DNA of 55,547 nucleotides from assembly GCA_023387815.1 (NCBI GenBank), contig JAEWHK010000024.1, positions 1 to 55,547 on the forward strand, written 5' to 3'. A program made the translations under genes and the position numbers. Shown here one piece after another: positions 33,291 through 42,436 of the stretch (position 1 is the stretch's first letter; each line of letters opens with the position of its first letter). Source of the stretch: Pseudomonadota bacterium (GTDB taxonomy: Bacteria; Pseudomonadota; Gammaproteobacteria; Burkholderiales; Burkholderiaceae_B). Under the pieces are notes generated by a model. That model searched no databases. It was given only the letters and a program-made list of their open reading frames with translations, and was not told where the DNA came from.

Positions 33291-34297
33291 TACTGTTGCT
33301 CCGCCTGATATCCCATTTGCGCCAGCAGGCTATCGGGCACATCGACGCCCTGTTCCTCGGCAGTATTGGCCAGATCATGACGACGCGCGCCCGGCAGCCG
33401 CACGCCATCGTCTTCCAGCATGGCAGCAATCAGATCTTCAAGCCGGTTGGCGTAAGTTTGCTGCCCTGCCAGCGCTGCGGGATCAATCACGATAAAGACC
33501 TGCCCCAGTCGTGGCTCGTTGCCGCTGTCGTTGTACAGCTGATCGGCTTCATAGCCGAAACGCGCGCCTGTGAGAGCCACGCAAAGTAATTCGACAGTCA
33601 GGGCCAGCATGGAGCCTTTGACGCCGCCTGCGGGCTGCATACTGCCTTCCAGTGCCGCTTTGGCATCATTGGTTGGTCTGCCCTCGCTATCGAGCGCCCA
33701 GCCATCGGGGATGGGCTTGTTGTCGCGTGCGGCAAGAATGACTTTGCCGCGGGCAACGTGCGACAGGGAGAGATCAATCATGACCGGCTCTGCATCCTCG
33801 CGTGGGAAAGCGGCAGCAATGGGATTGGTGCCGAAAAGCGGCCGTTTGCCTCCCCAGGCCGTCATGGCGGCAGGCGAGTTGCTGAACGCCAGTCCGACCA
33901 GGCCCGCATGCGCCACCTGCTCCAGGTGATACGCGGCCATGCCAAAATGGTGGCTGTTGGTGACGGCGGCAATGCAGATTCCGGTGTCTTTTGCTTTTTC
34001 AATGGCTTTGCTGATAGCCAGCTCGCAGGCCGGAAAGGCCAGGCCGGCGCCGGCATCAACCAGCAGGGCCGATGCCTTTTCCTGAAGAATTTGCGGAACG
34101 GCGTCGCCATCTGCCCGACCTGATGACAAATGCAATGAATAACTGGGAACCCGCGAGACCCCGTGCGTTGCAATGCCATGCGCATCGGCAAATACCAGAG
34201 CCTGGGCCGTTGCCCGGGCCATGTCCGGGTTGGCGCCCGCAGCCGCGAGCGTATCCCTTGCCAATGTTGTCAGCGTTGAAAGTGAAATCTTAGCCAT
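33290..34297 (-). CDS. Malate/L-lactate/ureidoglycolate dehydrogenase family (Ldh_2) oxidoreductase
   Basis: NAD(P)-dependent hydroxy-acid dehydrogenase of the non-Rossmann type II malate/lactate family, 335 residues. The catalytic His is in TNSHHFGMAAYH (about residues 113-124). The substrate/cofactor region GKRPLFGTNPIAAAFPR is intact. It is paired with a Hyi-type isomerase in a two- or three-gene unit. The second member of this family in the window (42437-43534) is clearly divergent, so the two probably act on different hydroxy acids. Confidence 0.86.
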   Translation of the reverse strand: MAKISLSTLTTLARDTLAAAGANPDMARATAQALVFADAHGIATHGVSRVPSYSLHLSSGRADGDAVPQILQEKASALLVDAGAGLAFPACELAISKAIEKAKDTGICIAAVTNSHHFGMAAYHLEQVAHAGLVGLAFSNSPAAMTAWGGKRPLFGTNPIAAAFPREDAEPVMIDLSLSHVARGKVILAARDNKPIPDGWALDSEGRPTNDAKAALEGSMQPAGGVKGSMLALTVELLCVALTGARFGYEADQLYNDSGNEPRLGQVFIVIDPAALAGQQTYANRLEDLIAAMLEDDGVRLPGARRHDLANTAEEQGVDVPDSLLAQMGYQAEQQ

Positions 34298-34336
34298 GCC
34301 GCCTCATCCTGTTGTTGTATTGAAAAACTGTTTGAT

Positions 34337-34357
34337 GTGGCGGAATGAGCCCGCCAC
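34337..34357 (-). promoter_or_regulatory. Stem-loop between the eda block and the Ldh_2 gene
   Basis: Perfect 7-bp arms GTGGCGG / CCGCCAC with a 7-nt loop; on the minus strand ATCAAACAG and then TTTTT follow. It may end the long operon upstream, but the T-run is 10 nt away, so the terminator call is tentative. Confidence 0.45.
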
Positions 34358-34491
34358 GTTCCATATATTTATGTATAAAGCCCTGTATGAGCTTAATGAT
34401 AAATCAGGAGAGGCGACGAGGCAGCAAATCAGGACGCGCCCGGACAATTTGCCGGGTGGTCATGCGTTTGGCGCGCTCAGATTGGGTGTAT

Positions 34492-34674
34492 TTATGCGGC
34501 GTCAGGCGGATCTATCGGAAACTGCCGGGCTTCATAGCTTTGAACCAGGGTAGTCAGCGCATTCAGGCGATCGCCTTCGGGAGTGCCAATATCCGGATCG
34601 CTATCTATGAGACGAGAGATTTCCTCAAGCGCAGTACGATAGTCTGCTTCGGTGCGGATTGGGAGAGTGTTCAT
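34492..34674 (-). pseudogene. Truncated HigA-like antitoxin remnant
   Basis: Sixty residues (MNTLPIRTEADYRTALEEIS to PIDPPDAA) match the N-terminal part of HigA-type antitoxins. Those normally continue into a helix-turn-helix of about 60 more residues. Here a stop follows directly, and reading the next frames past it gives no recognisable HTH. No HigB toxin is adjacent. It lies 33 bp beyond the aldolase gene on the same strand. A short functional protein is possible, but a remnant is more likely. Confidence 0.6.
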
Positions 34675-34706
34675 TAAAGCGATTTTAGAGCCATTTGGGG
34701 ACTCGC

Positions 34707-35333
34707 TCAAACGTGAGCAGATACCGCCTCACGTGCCAGTGCGGTGATGGCCTGCCAGTCGCCGGCCTGTACCCGGTCGGGAGGGGCAATCCAGGAACCA
34801 CCCACGCAGGCTACATTGGGCAGTGCCAGATAGGCAGCGGCATTGCCGGCGTGGATACCGCCTGTCGGGCAAAAGACGATGTCGGGCAGCGGGCTGTGCA
34901 GGGATTTGAGCAGGGGAATGCCGCCTACGGCTTCTGCCGGAAACAGTTTGAGTGCACGGAAGCCGTTATCAAATGCATTCATGGCTTCGGTGGGTGAAGC
35001 CACACCTGGCAGAAACGGCATGCCGTTGGCTTTGATGGCAGGCAACAGGGCCGTGGGCAGACCGGGAGACACCGCAAAACGGGCACCAGCCTGCATCGCC
35101 GCTTCCAGCTGGGCGGCATCCCGCACCGTGCCTACACCAATCAGCGCTTCGGGAAAGGCGCTGACCAGTTCGCGCACGGCGTCCAGTGCGGCAGGCGTGC
35201 GCAGGGTAATTTCAAATGTGTTGATACCGCCGGCCAGCAATGCCTGCGTCAGCTGCAGTCCCTCTTCGACCGACTGTATGACCATGACCGGAAGGACAGG
35301 GCCGCGTTTGAGTATTTCAAGTGTGTTATGCAT
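34707..35333 (-). CDS. eda: 2-dehydro-3-deoxy-6-phosphogluconate (KDPG/KHG-type) aldolase
   Basis: Class I aldolase that splits a 2-keto-3-deoxy-6-phospho sugar acid to pyruvate and glyceraldehyde 3-phosphate; 208 residues. The Schiff-base Lys is K129 (RALKLFPAE), the general acid/base Glu is E41, and R45 (FEITLRT) binds carboxylate. The ATG at 35333 overlaps the end of the oxidase gene by 8 bp, so they are coupled. The longer open frame upstream is a shadow of that gene. The presence of a KDG kinase and a DgoA aldolase in the same cluster leaves the exact division of labour open. Confidence 0.9.
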   Translation of the reverse strand: MHNTLEILKRGPVLPVMVIQSVEEGLQLTQALLAGGINTFEITLRTPAALDAVRELVSAFPEALIGVGTVRDAAQLEAAMQAGARFAVSPGLPTALLPAIKANGMPFLPGVASPTEAMNAFDNGFRALKLFPAEAVGGIPLLKSLHSPLPDIVFCPTGGIHAGNAAAYLALPNVACVGGSWIAPPDRVQAGDWQAITALAREAVSAHV

Positions 35334-36735
35334 TCCAGGACACCAGTTTACCCGGGTTGAAGATATTATTCGGATCATAGGCGTGCTTGATAAGGCGCAT
35401 GAGTTCCAGCGCATCCTCGCCATGTTCCTCCTTGAGAAACTCCATTTTGTGGATGCCCACCCCGTGCTCGCCAGAGCAGGTGCCGTCCATGCGAATGGCG
35501 CGCGACACCAGTCGTCGATTGATGTTCTCTGACATTTCCCATTCTTCGCGGCTGTCCGGGTCAATCAGCATCTGCACATGAAAGTTGCCGTCGCCAACGT
35601 GGCCGACAATGGTGTACGGAAACGGCATGCCTTCGAGTTCCTGCGCGGTCTCGCTCACGCACTCTGCCAGACGTGATATGGGCACGCAGACATCGGTGGC
35701 GACTGAGCGCGAGCCGGGGCGCAGCTGCAGACCTGAATAATGGGAGTTGTGACGCGCCGTCCACAGGCGTTTTCTGTCTTCGGGTTTCTCAGCCCATTCA
35801 AAATCCATACCGCCATTATCACGGGCAATTTCCTGGACGATTTCGGCCTGTTCACGCACACCGGTTTCGCTGCCATGAAACTCAAACAGAAGCAATGGCG
35901 TTTCCTTGAGGGTGAGCTTGCTGTAGGCGTTGACGGCTTTCACCGCGCGGGTGTCCATGAACTCTACCCGTGCAATGGGCACGCCGGATTGCATGATCTC
36001 GATGACCGACTGCACGGCATTTTCCAGCGTAGGAAAATTGCAAATGGCAGCAGTAACAGCTTCCGGCTGCGGATAGACCCGAACAGTCACTTCCACAATA
36101 ATGCCCAGCGTGCCTTCACTGCCCACAAACAGACGGGTCAGATCGTAGCCTGATGAGGATTTGCGCGCGCGGCTGCTGGTGCGGATGACCTTGCCGTTTG
36201 CCGTTACCACTTTCATGGAGACGACGTTTTCGCGCATGGTGCCATAACGAACTGCGTTGGTGCCCGAGGCGCGTGTGCTGGTCATGCCGGCAATCGAGGC
36301 ATGTGCTCCCGGATCAATCGGAAAGAACAGGCCGGTATGACGAATTTCATCGTTCAGCTGGGTGCGAATCACGCCCGGCTGCACCGTGACGGTAAAGTCT
36401 TCGGCATTGATGGACAGGACCTTGTTCATCTCGGTAAAGTCCAGCGTGATACCACCTTCAATTGGCAGCACATGTCCTTCCAGCGAAGAACCGATGCCAA
36501 AGGGAACCACCGGGACCTTGTACTGATTGCAGATCTTCACGGCATCCACAACTTCTTCGGTATCACGCGGAAAAATGACAGCCTCGGGCGGGCACACCGG
36601 GTAAGGGGATTCATCGGTACCATGGTGCTCGCGCACTGCCATGGAGGTAATAAACCGCTCACCAAACCGATCCCGGAATGCCGCGATGGCGGCTTCGGGC
36701 AGGGTTCGAATGGCTTTCTGTTCAAGTACTGTCAT
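35326..36735 (-). CDS. FAD-linked oxidase, GlcD / D-lactate dehydrogenase type (copy 1)
   Basis: FAD-dependent alpha-hydroxy-acid dehydrogenase of 469 residues. It has the PCMH FAD domain (VPFGIGSSLEGHVLPIEGG, PGAHASIAGMTSTRASG, GSEGTLGIIVEVT) and the C-terminal cap (GHVGDGNFHVQ, CSGEHGVGIHKMEFL). It would oxidise glycolate, D-lactate or a 2-hydroxy sugar acid and feed electrons to the membrane. It is very similar to the copy at 51423-52847. It lies between the dehydratase and the aldolase in one operon. Confidence 0.88.
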   Translation of the reverse strand: MTVLEQKAIRTLPEAAIAAFRDRFGERFITSMAVREHHGTDESPYPVCPPEAVIFPRDTEEVVDAVKICNQYKVPVVPFGIGSSLEGHVLPIEGGITLDFTEMNKVLSINAEDFTVTVQPGVIRTQLNDEIRHTGLFFPIDPGAHASIAGMTSTRASGTNAVRYGTMRENVVSMKVVTANGKVIRTSSRARKSSSGYDLTRLFVGSEGTLGIIVEVTVRVYPQPEAVTAAICNFPTLENAVQSVIEIMQSGVPIARVEFMDTRAVKAVNAYSKLTLKETPLLLFEFHGSETGVREQAEIVQEIARDNGGMDFEWAEKPEDRKRLWTARHNSHYSGLQLRPGSRSVATDVCVPISRLAECVSETAQELEGMPFPYTIVGHVGDGNFHVQMLIDPDSREEWEMSENINRRLVSRAIRMDGTCSGEHGVGIHKMEFLKEEHGEDALELMRLIKHAYDPNNIFNPGKLVSWNA

Positions 36736-36792
36736 ATTCTGCTCGCTATGCTTTTATATCGGCCTGTGCCGTGCATCATTGATGATATTTCA

Positions 36793-38577
36793 TTAGTGAT
36801 TATCGCGCGATTCACCGCGCGTCTGGATAATATCCACATAGGCAGTGGCCGCTTCCAGGCAGGCACCGTCACCGTGCTGCCCCACCATGCCGCGGTAGAT
36901 TTCTTCCCAGGGCGTCATATTCAGCAGATCAGGTTTGACCCAGGCTGCGCGACGCTGTTGCAGTTCTTCGTCTGAAATCAGCACGTCCACGCGACAGGTA
37001 TTCAGATCCACCCTCACGGTATCACCCGTGTGCAAAAGCGCAAGGCCGCCACCCACTACCGATTCCGGCGATACATTCAGAATCGAAGGACTGGCCGAGG
37101 TCCCGCTCTGCCGGCCATCGCCCATGGTGGGCAGAGTATCAATGCCCTTGTTGAGCAGATACGCCGGCGGCTGCATATTAACCACTTCGGCACCACCAGG
37201 ATAGCCGACAGGGCCGCTATTGCGAATGACCAGTATCGATTGCTCGTCTATACCCAGGGCCGGGTCTTCAATACGATCGTGATAATCCTCAGGACCCTCA
37301 AAAACAAAGGCTTTCAGATCCATGACATTGGGTTGTTCGGGATTGGCAAGAAACCGCTTGCGGAATTTTTCGTCAATCACACTTGTCTTGATAACTGCGC
37401 TGTCAAACAGGTTGCCGGTGAGCACGACATAACCCGCAGCCTCTTTGAGCGGCGAGCTGTAGGCGCGGATGACTTCGCGATCAGGCTCTTCGACTGCAGC
37501 CAGATTCTCACCGATGGTTTTGCCTGTCACGGTCATGGCATCGGCATTGAGCTTGCCGGCGTCCAGCAGTTCTCTCATCACAGCAGGTACGCCGCCGGCG
37601 CGATGGAAGGCTTCGCCCAGGAAACGTCCGGCAGGCTGACAGTCAACCAGCAGAGGGATATCCGGACCCAGGCGCTGCCAGTCACCCAGAGTATGGTCCA
37701 CACCCATATGACGCGCGATCGCCACCATATGGATGGGGCAGTTTGATGAGCCGCCCAGCGCCGCAGCTGCGACGACCGCATTTTCAAAAGCGGCTTTGGT
37801 CATGATGTCTGAGGGACGCAGATTTTCCCTGACCATATCAACAATGCGACGGCCGGTTTCGTAGGCCATCCAGCCGCGTTCACGATAGGGACCGGGAATG
37901 GCCGCACAGCCTGGCAGTGACATGCCCAGGGCTTCGGCCAGCGAGTTCATTGACAGGGCCGTGCCCATGGTGTTGCAATGACCGACAGAAGGCGCCGACG
38001 ATGCCACGTTGTTCATGAATTCATCGTAGCCGATTTCGCCGGCAGACAGGCGCTTGCGCGCATCCCAGACTACCGTGCCGGAACCCGCCAGCTTGCCTTT
38101 CCACCAGCCGTCCAGCATGGGACCACCAGACAGCACGATCGCAGGGATGTTGACGGTTGCTGCCGCCATCAGGCAGGCAGGTGTCGTCTTGTCGCAGCCT
38201 GTCGTCAGAACCACTCCGTCCAGCGGGTAGCCGTGCAGGACCTCAACCAGACCCAGATAGGCCAGATTGCGATCCAGCGCAGCCGTCGGACGCTTGCCGG
38301 TTTCCTGAATGGGGTGCACCGGAAATTCCAGCGGAATGCCACCCATATCACGAATGCCATCACGCACGCGTGAGGCCAGCTCAATATGATGGCGATTGCA
38401 AGGCGATAGATCGGAACCCGTCTGGGCAATCCCGATAATGGGCTTGCCCGATTGCAGCTCTTCCCTGGTAATACCGTAGTTCATATAACGTTCGATATAC
38501 AGGGCGGTCATGCCTGGATTGGCCGGATTATCAAACCACCGGCGGCTACGCAGGGACAGTTTTTCTGAGGACGACAT
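36793..38577 (-). CDS. IlvD/Edd family sugar-acid dehydratase (XylD/AraC-like)
   Basis: Fe-S dehydratase that turns an aldonate (for example D-xylonate, L-arabonate, galactonate or fuconate) into its 2-keto-3-deoxy acid; 594 residues. Cluster Cys ligands are C60, C128 and C201, and K130 in TTGCDKTTPA is the expected carbamylated metal ligand. The sequence follows Caulobacter xylonate dehydratase block by block (GIAQTGSDLSPCNR, GHCNTMGTA, PTMGDGRQSGT). AAGGA precedes the start. It lies just after the TRAP genes, which may import the acid. Confidence 0.9.
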   Translation of the reverse strand: MSSSEKLSLRSRRWFDNPANPGMTALYIERYMNYGITREELQSGKPIIGIAQTGSDLSPCNRHHIELASRVRDGIRDMGGIPLEFPVHPIQETGKRPTAALDRNLAYLGLVEVLHGYPLDGVVLTTGCDKTTPACLMAAATVNIPAIVLSGGPMLDGWWKGKLAGSGTVVWDARKRLSAGEIGYDEFMNNVASSAPSVGHCNTMGTALSMNSLAEALGMSLPGCAAIPGPYRERGWMAYETGRRIVDMVRENLRPSDIMTKAAFENAVVAAAALGGSSNCPIHMVAIARHMGVDHTLGDWQRLGPDIPLLVDCQPAGRFLGEAFHRAGGVPAVMRELLDAGKLNADAMTVTGKTIGENLAAVEEPDREVIRAYSSPLKEAAGYVVLTGNLFDSAVIKTSVIDEKFRKRFLANPEQPNVMDLKAFVFEGPEDYHDRIEDPALGIDEQSILVIRNSGPVGYPGGAEVVNMQPPAYLLNKGIDTLPTMGDGRQSGTSASPSILNVSPESVVGGGLALLHTGDTVRVDLNTCRVDVLISDEELQQRRAAWVKPDLLNMTPWEEIYRGMVGQHGDGACLEAATAYVDIIQTRGESRDNH

Positions 38578-38628
38578 AACGGGTTCCTTCTATTTCAAAT
38601 GTGATGTTACTCAGATGCGTGATGTGAC

Positions 38629-39648
38629 TCAGGCGTCTGACGCCTTTTTGGCAGCATCCAGCACACCTTCAACGGTGTCTTTGCCGATTTTTGCTTTCAG
38701 GCTTTCAACAATGGGCGCAACTTTTTCGCGGATTTTTTCTTTCTCTTCTGTGGAGAATTCGGCAACTTTCACGTTGTGCTCTTTCAGATATTTGAGCGCG
38801 TCCTCGTTACCCTGACGGCTGGCCTTGCGCTGGAATGCCTGGCTGTCCTTGGCCGCTTCAAGAATCACATCTTTCTCGTCCTGTGACAGCTGGTCAAACC
38901 ATTTTTTGGAAGCCAGGAATACAAATGGTGTGTATACGTGATTGGATAGGGTCAGATATGGCTGAACTTCATAGAACTTGCTGGTCTGAATGGTAGACAG
39001 GGGATTTTCCTGACCATCCACGGTTTTGGTTTCCAGCGCAGTAAAGAGTTCTGTGAAAGGCATGGGAATGGCATTGGCGCCCAGGCCCTTGAATACATTC
39101 AGGGCCACCTGGTTCTGCATCACACGCAGTTTGATGCCGCCAATATCATCCAGTTTGGAAATTTCGTGACGCGAATTGGTGATATTGCGAAAGCCATTTT
39201 CCCAGTAATTCAGGCCAATCAGACCCTTGGCAGGCAGTTTGTCCAGAAGTTTCTTGCCTTCGGGGCCGTCCAGTACCGTGTCGGCTACCTTTTCGTTATC
39301 AAACAAAAAGGGCAGATCGAATACACCAAACTCCGGAATCAGACTGGCGATGGGTGCGGTGGACACAAATGTGATTTCACCGGAACCGCTGATCAGCGAA
39401 TTGATCAGCTGCTCATCAGGACCCAGTGCACCATTGCCGAAGGTTTTGACTTTCATCTTGCCTTCGGACAGTTTGCTGACCACTTCGGCAAAGTGAGCAG
39501 ACGCCTTGCCGGTTGGGCTGTCTTCTGCCAGACCGTAACCGAAACGGATAATGCGTGGTTTGATATCTTTGGCCCAGACGGCTGCAGAACTCAGGCCCAG
39601 CAGCGCCGTTGCCGTCAGACCCACAACTGTTTTCTTCAATGTTTTCAT
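38629..39648 (-). CDS. dctP: TRAP transporter periplasmic receptor DctP
   Basis: Periplasmic receptor of the TRAP importer, 339 residues. Signal peptide MKTLKKTVVGLTATALLGLS is cleaved near AVWA. The conserved Arg that binds the substrate carboxylate is in GGIKLRVMQN, and the typical TELFTALETKTVDGQENP block is intact. GGAG lies six bases before the ATG. It is the last of the three TRAP genes (Q, M, P) and directly precedes the dehydratase, so an aldonate ligand is likely. Confidence 0.9.
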   Translation of the reverse strand: MKTLKKTVVGLTATALLGLSSAAVWAKDIKPRIIRFGYGLAEDSPTGKASAHFAEVVSKLSEGKMKVKTFGNGALGPDEQLINSLISGSGEITFVSTAPIASLIPEFGVFDLPFLFDNEKVADTVLDGPEGKKLLDKLPAKGLIGLNYWENGFRNITNSRHEISKLDDIGGIKLRVMQNQVALNVFKGLGANAIPMPFTELFTALETKTVDGQENPLSTIQTSKFYEVQPYLTLSNHVYTPFVFLASKKWFDQLSQDEKDVILEAAKDSQAFQRKASRQGNEDALKYLKEHNVKVAEFSTEEKEKIREKVAPIVESLKAKIGKDTVEGVLDAAKKASDA

Positions 39649-39681
39649 TTTCGTCTCCAGAGTATTGGTATTGGGTGCAAA

Positions 39682-40962
39682 TCAGTAGAACCAGTTCATT
39701 GGTACTGTGACAATTTGCGGGAAAATCACAAGCAGCAATATCAGCAGCGTGTAGGCGGCAACGTAAGGCCACACACCCTTGATAATATCTTCCATACGAA
39801 TGCGGGCCACGCCGCAGACCACATTCAATACGGTTCCAACAGGCGGCGTCAGCAGGCCGGCGCAGCCAACCATGATGAAGATTACGCCAAAATAAGTCGG
39901 ATCAATACCCGCTTCCTTGATCACAGGCATCAGTACGGGTGCCAGAATCAGGATCGTTGGCGTCAGATCCATGGCAGTGCCCACCAGCGTGAGCAGTATC
40001 ACAAGCACGATCATCAGCAGCGTGGGTGAGTCCACCAAGGGGCCAAGCATGGCAATCAATTCCTTGGGCAGATCGGCCAGCGTGATCATGTAGGACGTAA
40101 CCAGCGCTGCTGCGACCAGGAACATCACCACACTTGTGGTTGTGGCTGCACTCACCAGCAGTTTCATCAGGTCCCGTGGTTTGATCTCGCGATAGATCAC
40201 CATGCCCACAAACAGGGCGTACACCGCTGCCACGGCAGCCGCCTCTGTTGGTGTGAAAATACCAAAGCGAAGCCCGCCGATGATGATGACCGGCAGAACC
40301 AGCGCCCACGCGGAATCACGCATAGCCTTGACTCGCACAGACCAGGGTTCCTTGGGAAACGGTTTAATGGTGGTTGAGCGACGTGCCACAAAGGTCCAGA
40401 CCAGTACCAGTGTCAGGCCCATCAGCAGGCCCGGCACAATCCCGGCCATGAAGAGCTTGGTTACGGAAATATTGGTGGCAACACCAAAAATGATGAATGA
40501 AATAGAAGGTGGAATGATTGGGGCAATAATGCCGCCGGCAGCGATCAGACCGCAGGATTGTTTCATGTCATAACCGCGGTCACGCAACATGGGCACCAGC
40601 ATGGCGGCCAGCGCAGCCGAGTCGGCAACGGCCGATCCGGACAGTGCCGCCAGTAACACACTTGCCATAATCGCGACATAACCGAGCCCGCCATGAATAT
40701 GACCCACCATGGAACTGGCCATGGCAACCATGCGGCGCGACATGCCCCCGGCGTTCATGGCCTCGCCTGCCAGCATGAAAAGCGGAACGGCCATGAGTGA
40801 GAAATTGTCAGCACCGGCAAGCATGTTCTGCGCAAGAATCTGGACATCAAAGAAATCCAGATAGAACATCAGACCGATGGCAGACAGCAGTAATGCGAAG
40901 GCAATGGGCACGCCAAATGCCATAAAACCAAGCAGCACGGAAAGAAAGATGGTAACTGTCAT
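39682..40962 (-). CDS. dctM: TRAP transporter large permease DctM
   Basis: Large TRAP membrane subunit of 426 residues with about twelve hydrophobic segments. The characteristic blocks GSAVADSAALAAMLVPMLRDRGYD and FGVATNISVTKLFMAG occur in the first half, with GCAGLLTPPVGTVLNVVCGVA near the end. It couples uptake to a sodium gradient in known family members. It lies between dctQ and dctP. Confidence 0.92.
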   Translation of the reverse strand: MTVTIFLSVLLGFMAFGVPIAFALLLSAIGLMFYLDFFDVQILAQNMLAGADNFSLMAVPLFMLAGEAMNAGGMSRRMVAMASSMVGHIHGGLGYVAIMASVLLAALSGSAVADSAALAAMLVPMLRDRGYDMKQSCGLIAAGGIIAPIIPPSISFIIFGVATNISVTKLFMAGIVPGLLMGLTLVLVWTFVARRSTTIKPFPKEPWSVRVKAMRDSAWALVLPVIIIGGLRFGIFTPTEAAAVAAVYALFVGMVIYREIKPRDLMKLLVSAATTTSVVMFLVAAALVTSYMITLADLPKELIAMLGPLVDSPTLLMIVLVILLTLVGTAMDLTPTILILAPVLMPVIKEAGIDPTYFGVIFIMVGCAGLLTPPVGTVLNVVCGVARIRMEDIIKGVWPYVAAYTLLILLLVIFPQIVTVPMNWFY

Positions 40963-40982
40963 TTGTGATTTTCCTGTGCTCG

Positions 40983-41540
40983 TTATTCCACATCGTCGAC
41001 GTTATCGACCGCTGTTCTGAACCGATAGGCATAGACCTGGTCGGCGGGCGTCATTAATGCAACTGCAATATCGCCAATCGCCAGCAGGAACATGGCCAGC
41101 GCACTGAACCACACCATGCCGCTGAACAGGGCCTGCGACCAGCCGGTAACGGGCAGGGTATTGTTTATGCCAATGATGGTCTGATCCCAGCCTCCTTCGA
41201 TCATCAGCCAGAGCACCCACATAATAATGAGCTGGCGCAGAATATGAATGATCTTCTGCGCCATAACAGGCAGTCTGTCCAGCAGCATGTTCACACCCAG
41301 ATGCTGTTTCGTTCGGAATGCGATGATGGTGCCCAGAAAAATCAGCCAGACAAATGACATGCGGGCGACTTCTTCCGAGACGGTAATCCCTGAATTGAAG
41401 CCATAACGAAGCACAACATTGCCGAACACCAGCAGCAGCATGACCAGAACGCACAATCCCAGCACGTAAGTCAGTACCTTTTCCACCGCATGTGTCACGG
41501 TGACTGCAGACCGGAATAACGGACTTTGCAGTAGGGTCAT
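40983..41540 (-). CDS. dctQ: TRAP transporter small permease DctQ
   Basis: Four-helix small TRAP subunit, 185 residues. Hydrophobic segments lie near 24-45, 60-80, 98-118 and 135-160, with the family motif VSEEVARMSFVWLIFLG. The ATG at 41540 is preferred because AAGGAG lies six bases upstream; the ATG at 41546 would be too close to it. Confidence 0.9.
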   Translation of the reverse strand: MTLLQSPLFRSAVTVTHAVEKVLTYVLGLCVLVMLLLVFGNVVLRYGFNSGITVSEEVARMSFVWLIFLGTIIAFRTKQHLGVNMLLDRLPVMAQKIIHILRQLIIMWVLWLMIEGGWDQTIIGINNTLPVTGWSQALFSGMVWFSALAMFLLAIGDIAVALMTPADQVYAYRFRTAVDNVDDVE

Positions 41541-41650
41541 AAACATCTCCTTTTATTGCAAATGCCATGACGCTTGTGGCGACTGGCACTCTGACAGTGA
41601 GGCGTTCCTGTATGGCGCGCCCTTGCGTAACTCAATGAAAGCGGGCATTG

Positions 41651-42403
41651 TCAGTAGGTTGCGCGACCGCCTGACAGATCAAAGACGGCGCCGGTACTGA
41701 AAGCACACTCTTCAGAGGCCAGCCAGCAGATCATGGATGCCGCTTCCTTCACTTCCAGAAATCGCTTCATGGGAATGCGCGACAACATGTAATCAATATG
41801 TTCCTGCGACATGGAATTGAATATCTCCGTCCTCGCGGCAGCGGGCGTGATTGCATTGACCAGAATATTTTTTTCTGCCAGTTCCTTGCCCAGCGATTTG
41901 GTCAGGCCGATCAGACCTGCCTTGGTGGCACTGTAGTGCGAGGCATTGGGATTACCTTCCTTGCCGGCAATGGAAGCAATATTCACGATGCGTCCGTAAC
42001 CGTTTTTCAGCATGGCGGGTACCAGCACCCGGCAGGTGTAGTAAGGCGCCATCAGATTGGTCTGCACGACCTGCTGCCAGACGGCTGGATCCAACTCCCA
42101 GGTCACGCCGTTGCCGCCGGTAATGCCGGCATTGTTCACCAGAATATCGACCTTGCCATGCTGCTGCAGCGTATCGGCAGCGGCTTTTTCTACTGCAGCC
42201 AGATCGGTCAGATCCAGGGCGTGCGTGGTGACTTTTCCGCGTCCTTCCAGTTCGCCGCGAGACTGTTCCAGTCGTTGCGCATCCATATCCCATAAGGCGA
42301 CCGACGCGCCCAGCTCCAGCATGCGTTCAGCGGCGGCAAAGCCAATTCCCCGCGCGCCACCGGTAATGACAGCAACCCGATCCTGCAATCGATTCTGACT
42401 CAT
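41651..42403 (-). CDS. SDR oxidoreductase (sugar or hydroxy-acid dehydrogenase)
   Basis: NAD(P)-dependent short-chain dehydrogenase of 250 residues. It has TGGARGIGFA (cofactor), NNAGITGGN, and the catalytic S-Y-K with Y in ASHYSATKAGLIG. AAGGA lies six bases before the ATG. It resembles FabG and aldose 1-dehydrogenases of the SDR type. In this operon an L- or D-aldose 1-dehydrogenase or a 2-keto-3-deoxy acid dehydrogenase role fits. It stands between an Ldh_2 gene and the TRAP genes. Confidence 0.85.
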   Translation of the reverse strand: MSQNRLQDRVAVITGGARGIGFAAAERMLELGASVALWDMDAQRLEQSRGELEGRGKVTTHALDLTDLAAVEKAAADTLQQHGKVDILVNNAGITGGNGVTWELDPAVWQQVVQTNLMAPYYTCRVLVPAMLKNGYGRIVNIASIAGKEGNPNASHYSATKAGLIGLTKSLGKELAEKNILVNAITPAAARTEIFNSMSQEHIDYMLSRIPMKRFLEVKEAASMICWLASEECAFSTGAVFDLSGGRATY

Positions 42404-42436
42404 TCTTTATCCTTGTCTCTTGTCTGTTGTTACGTT

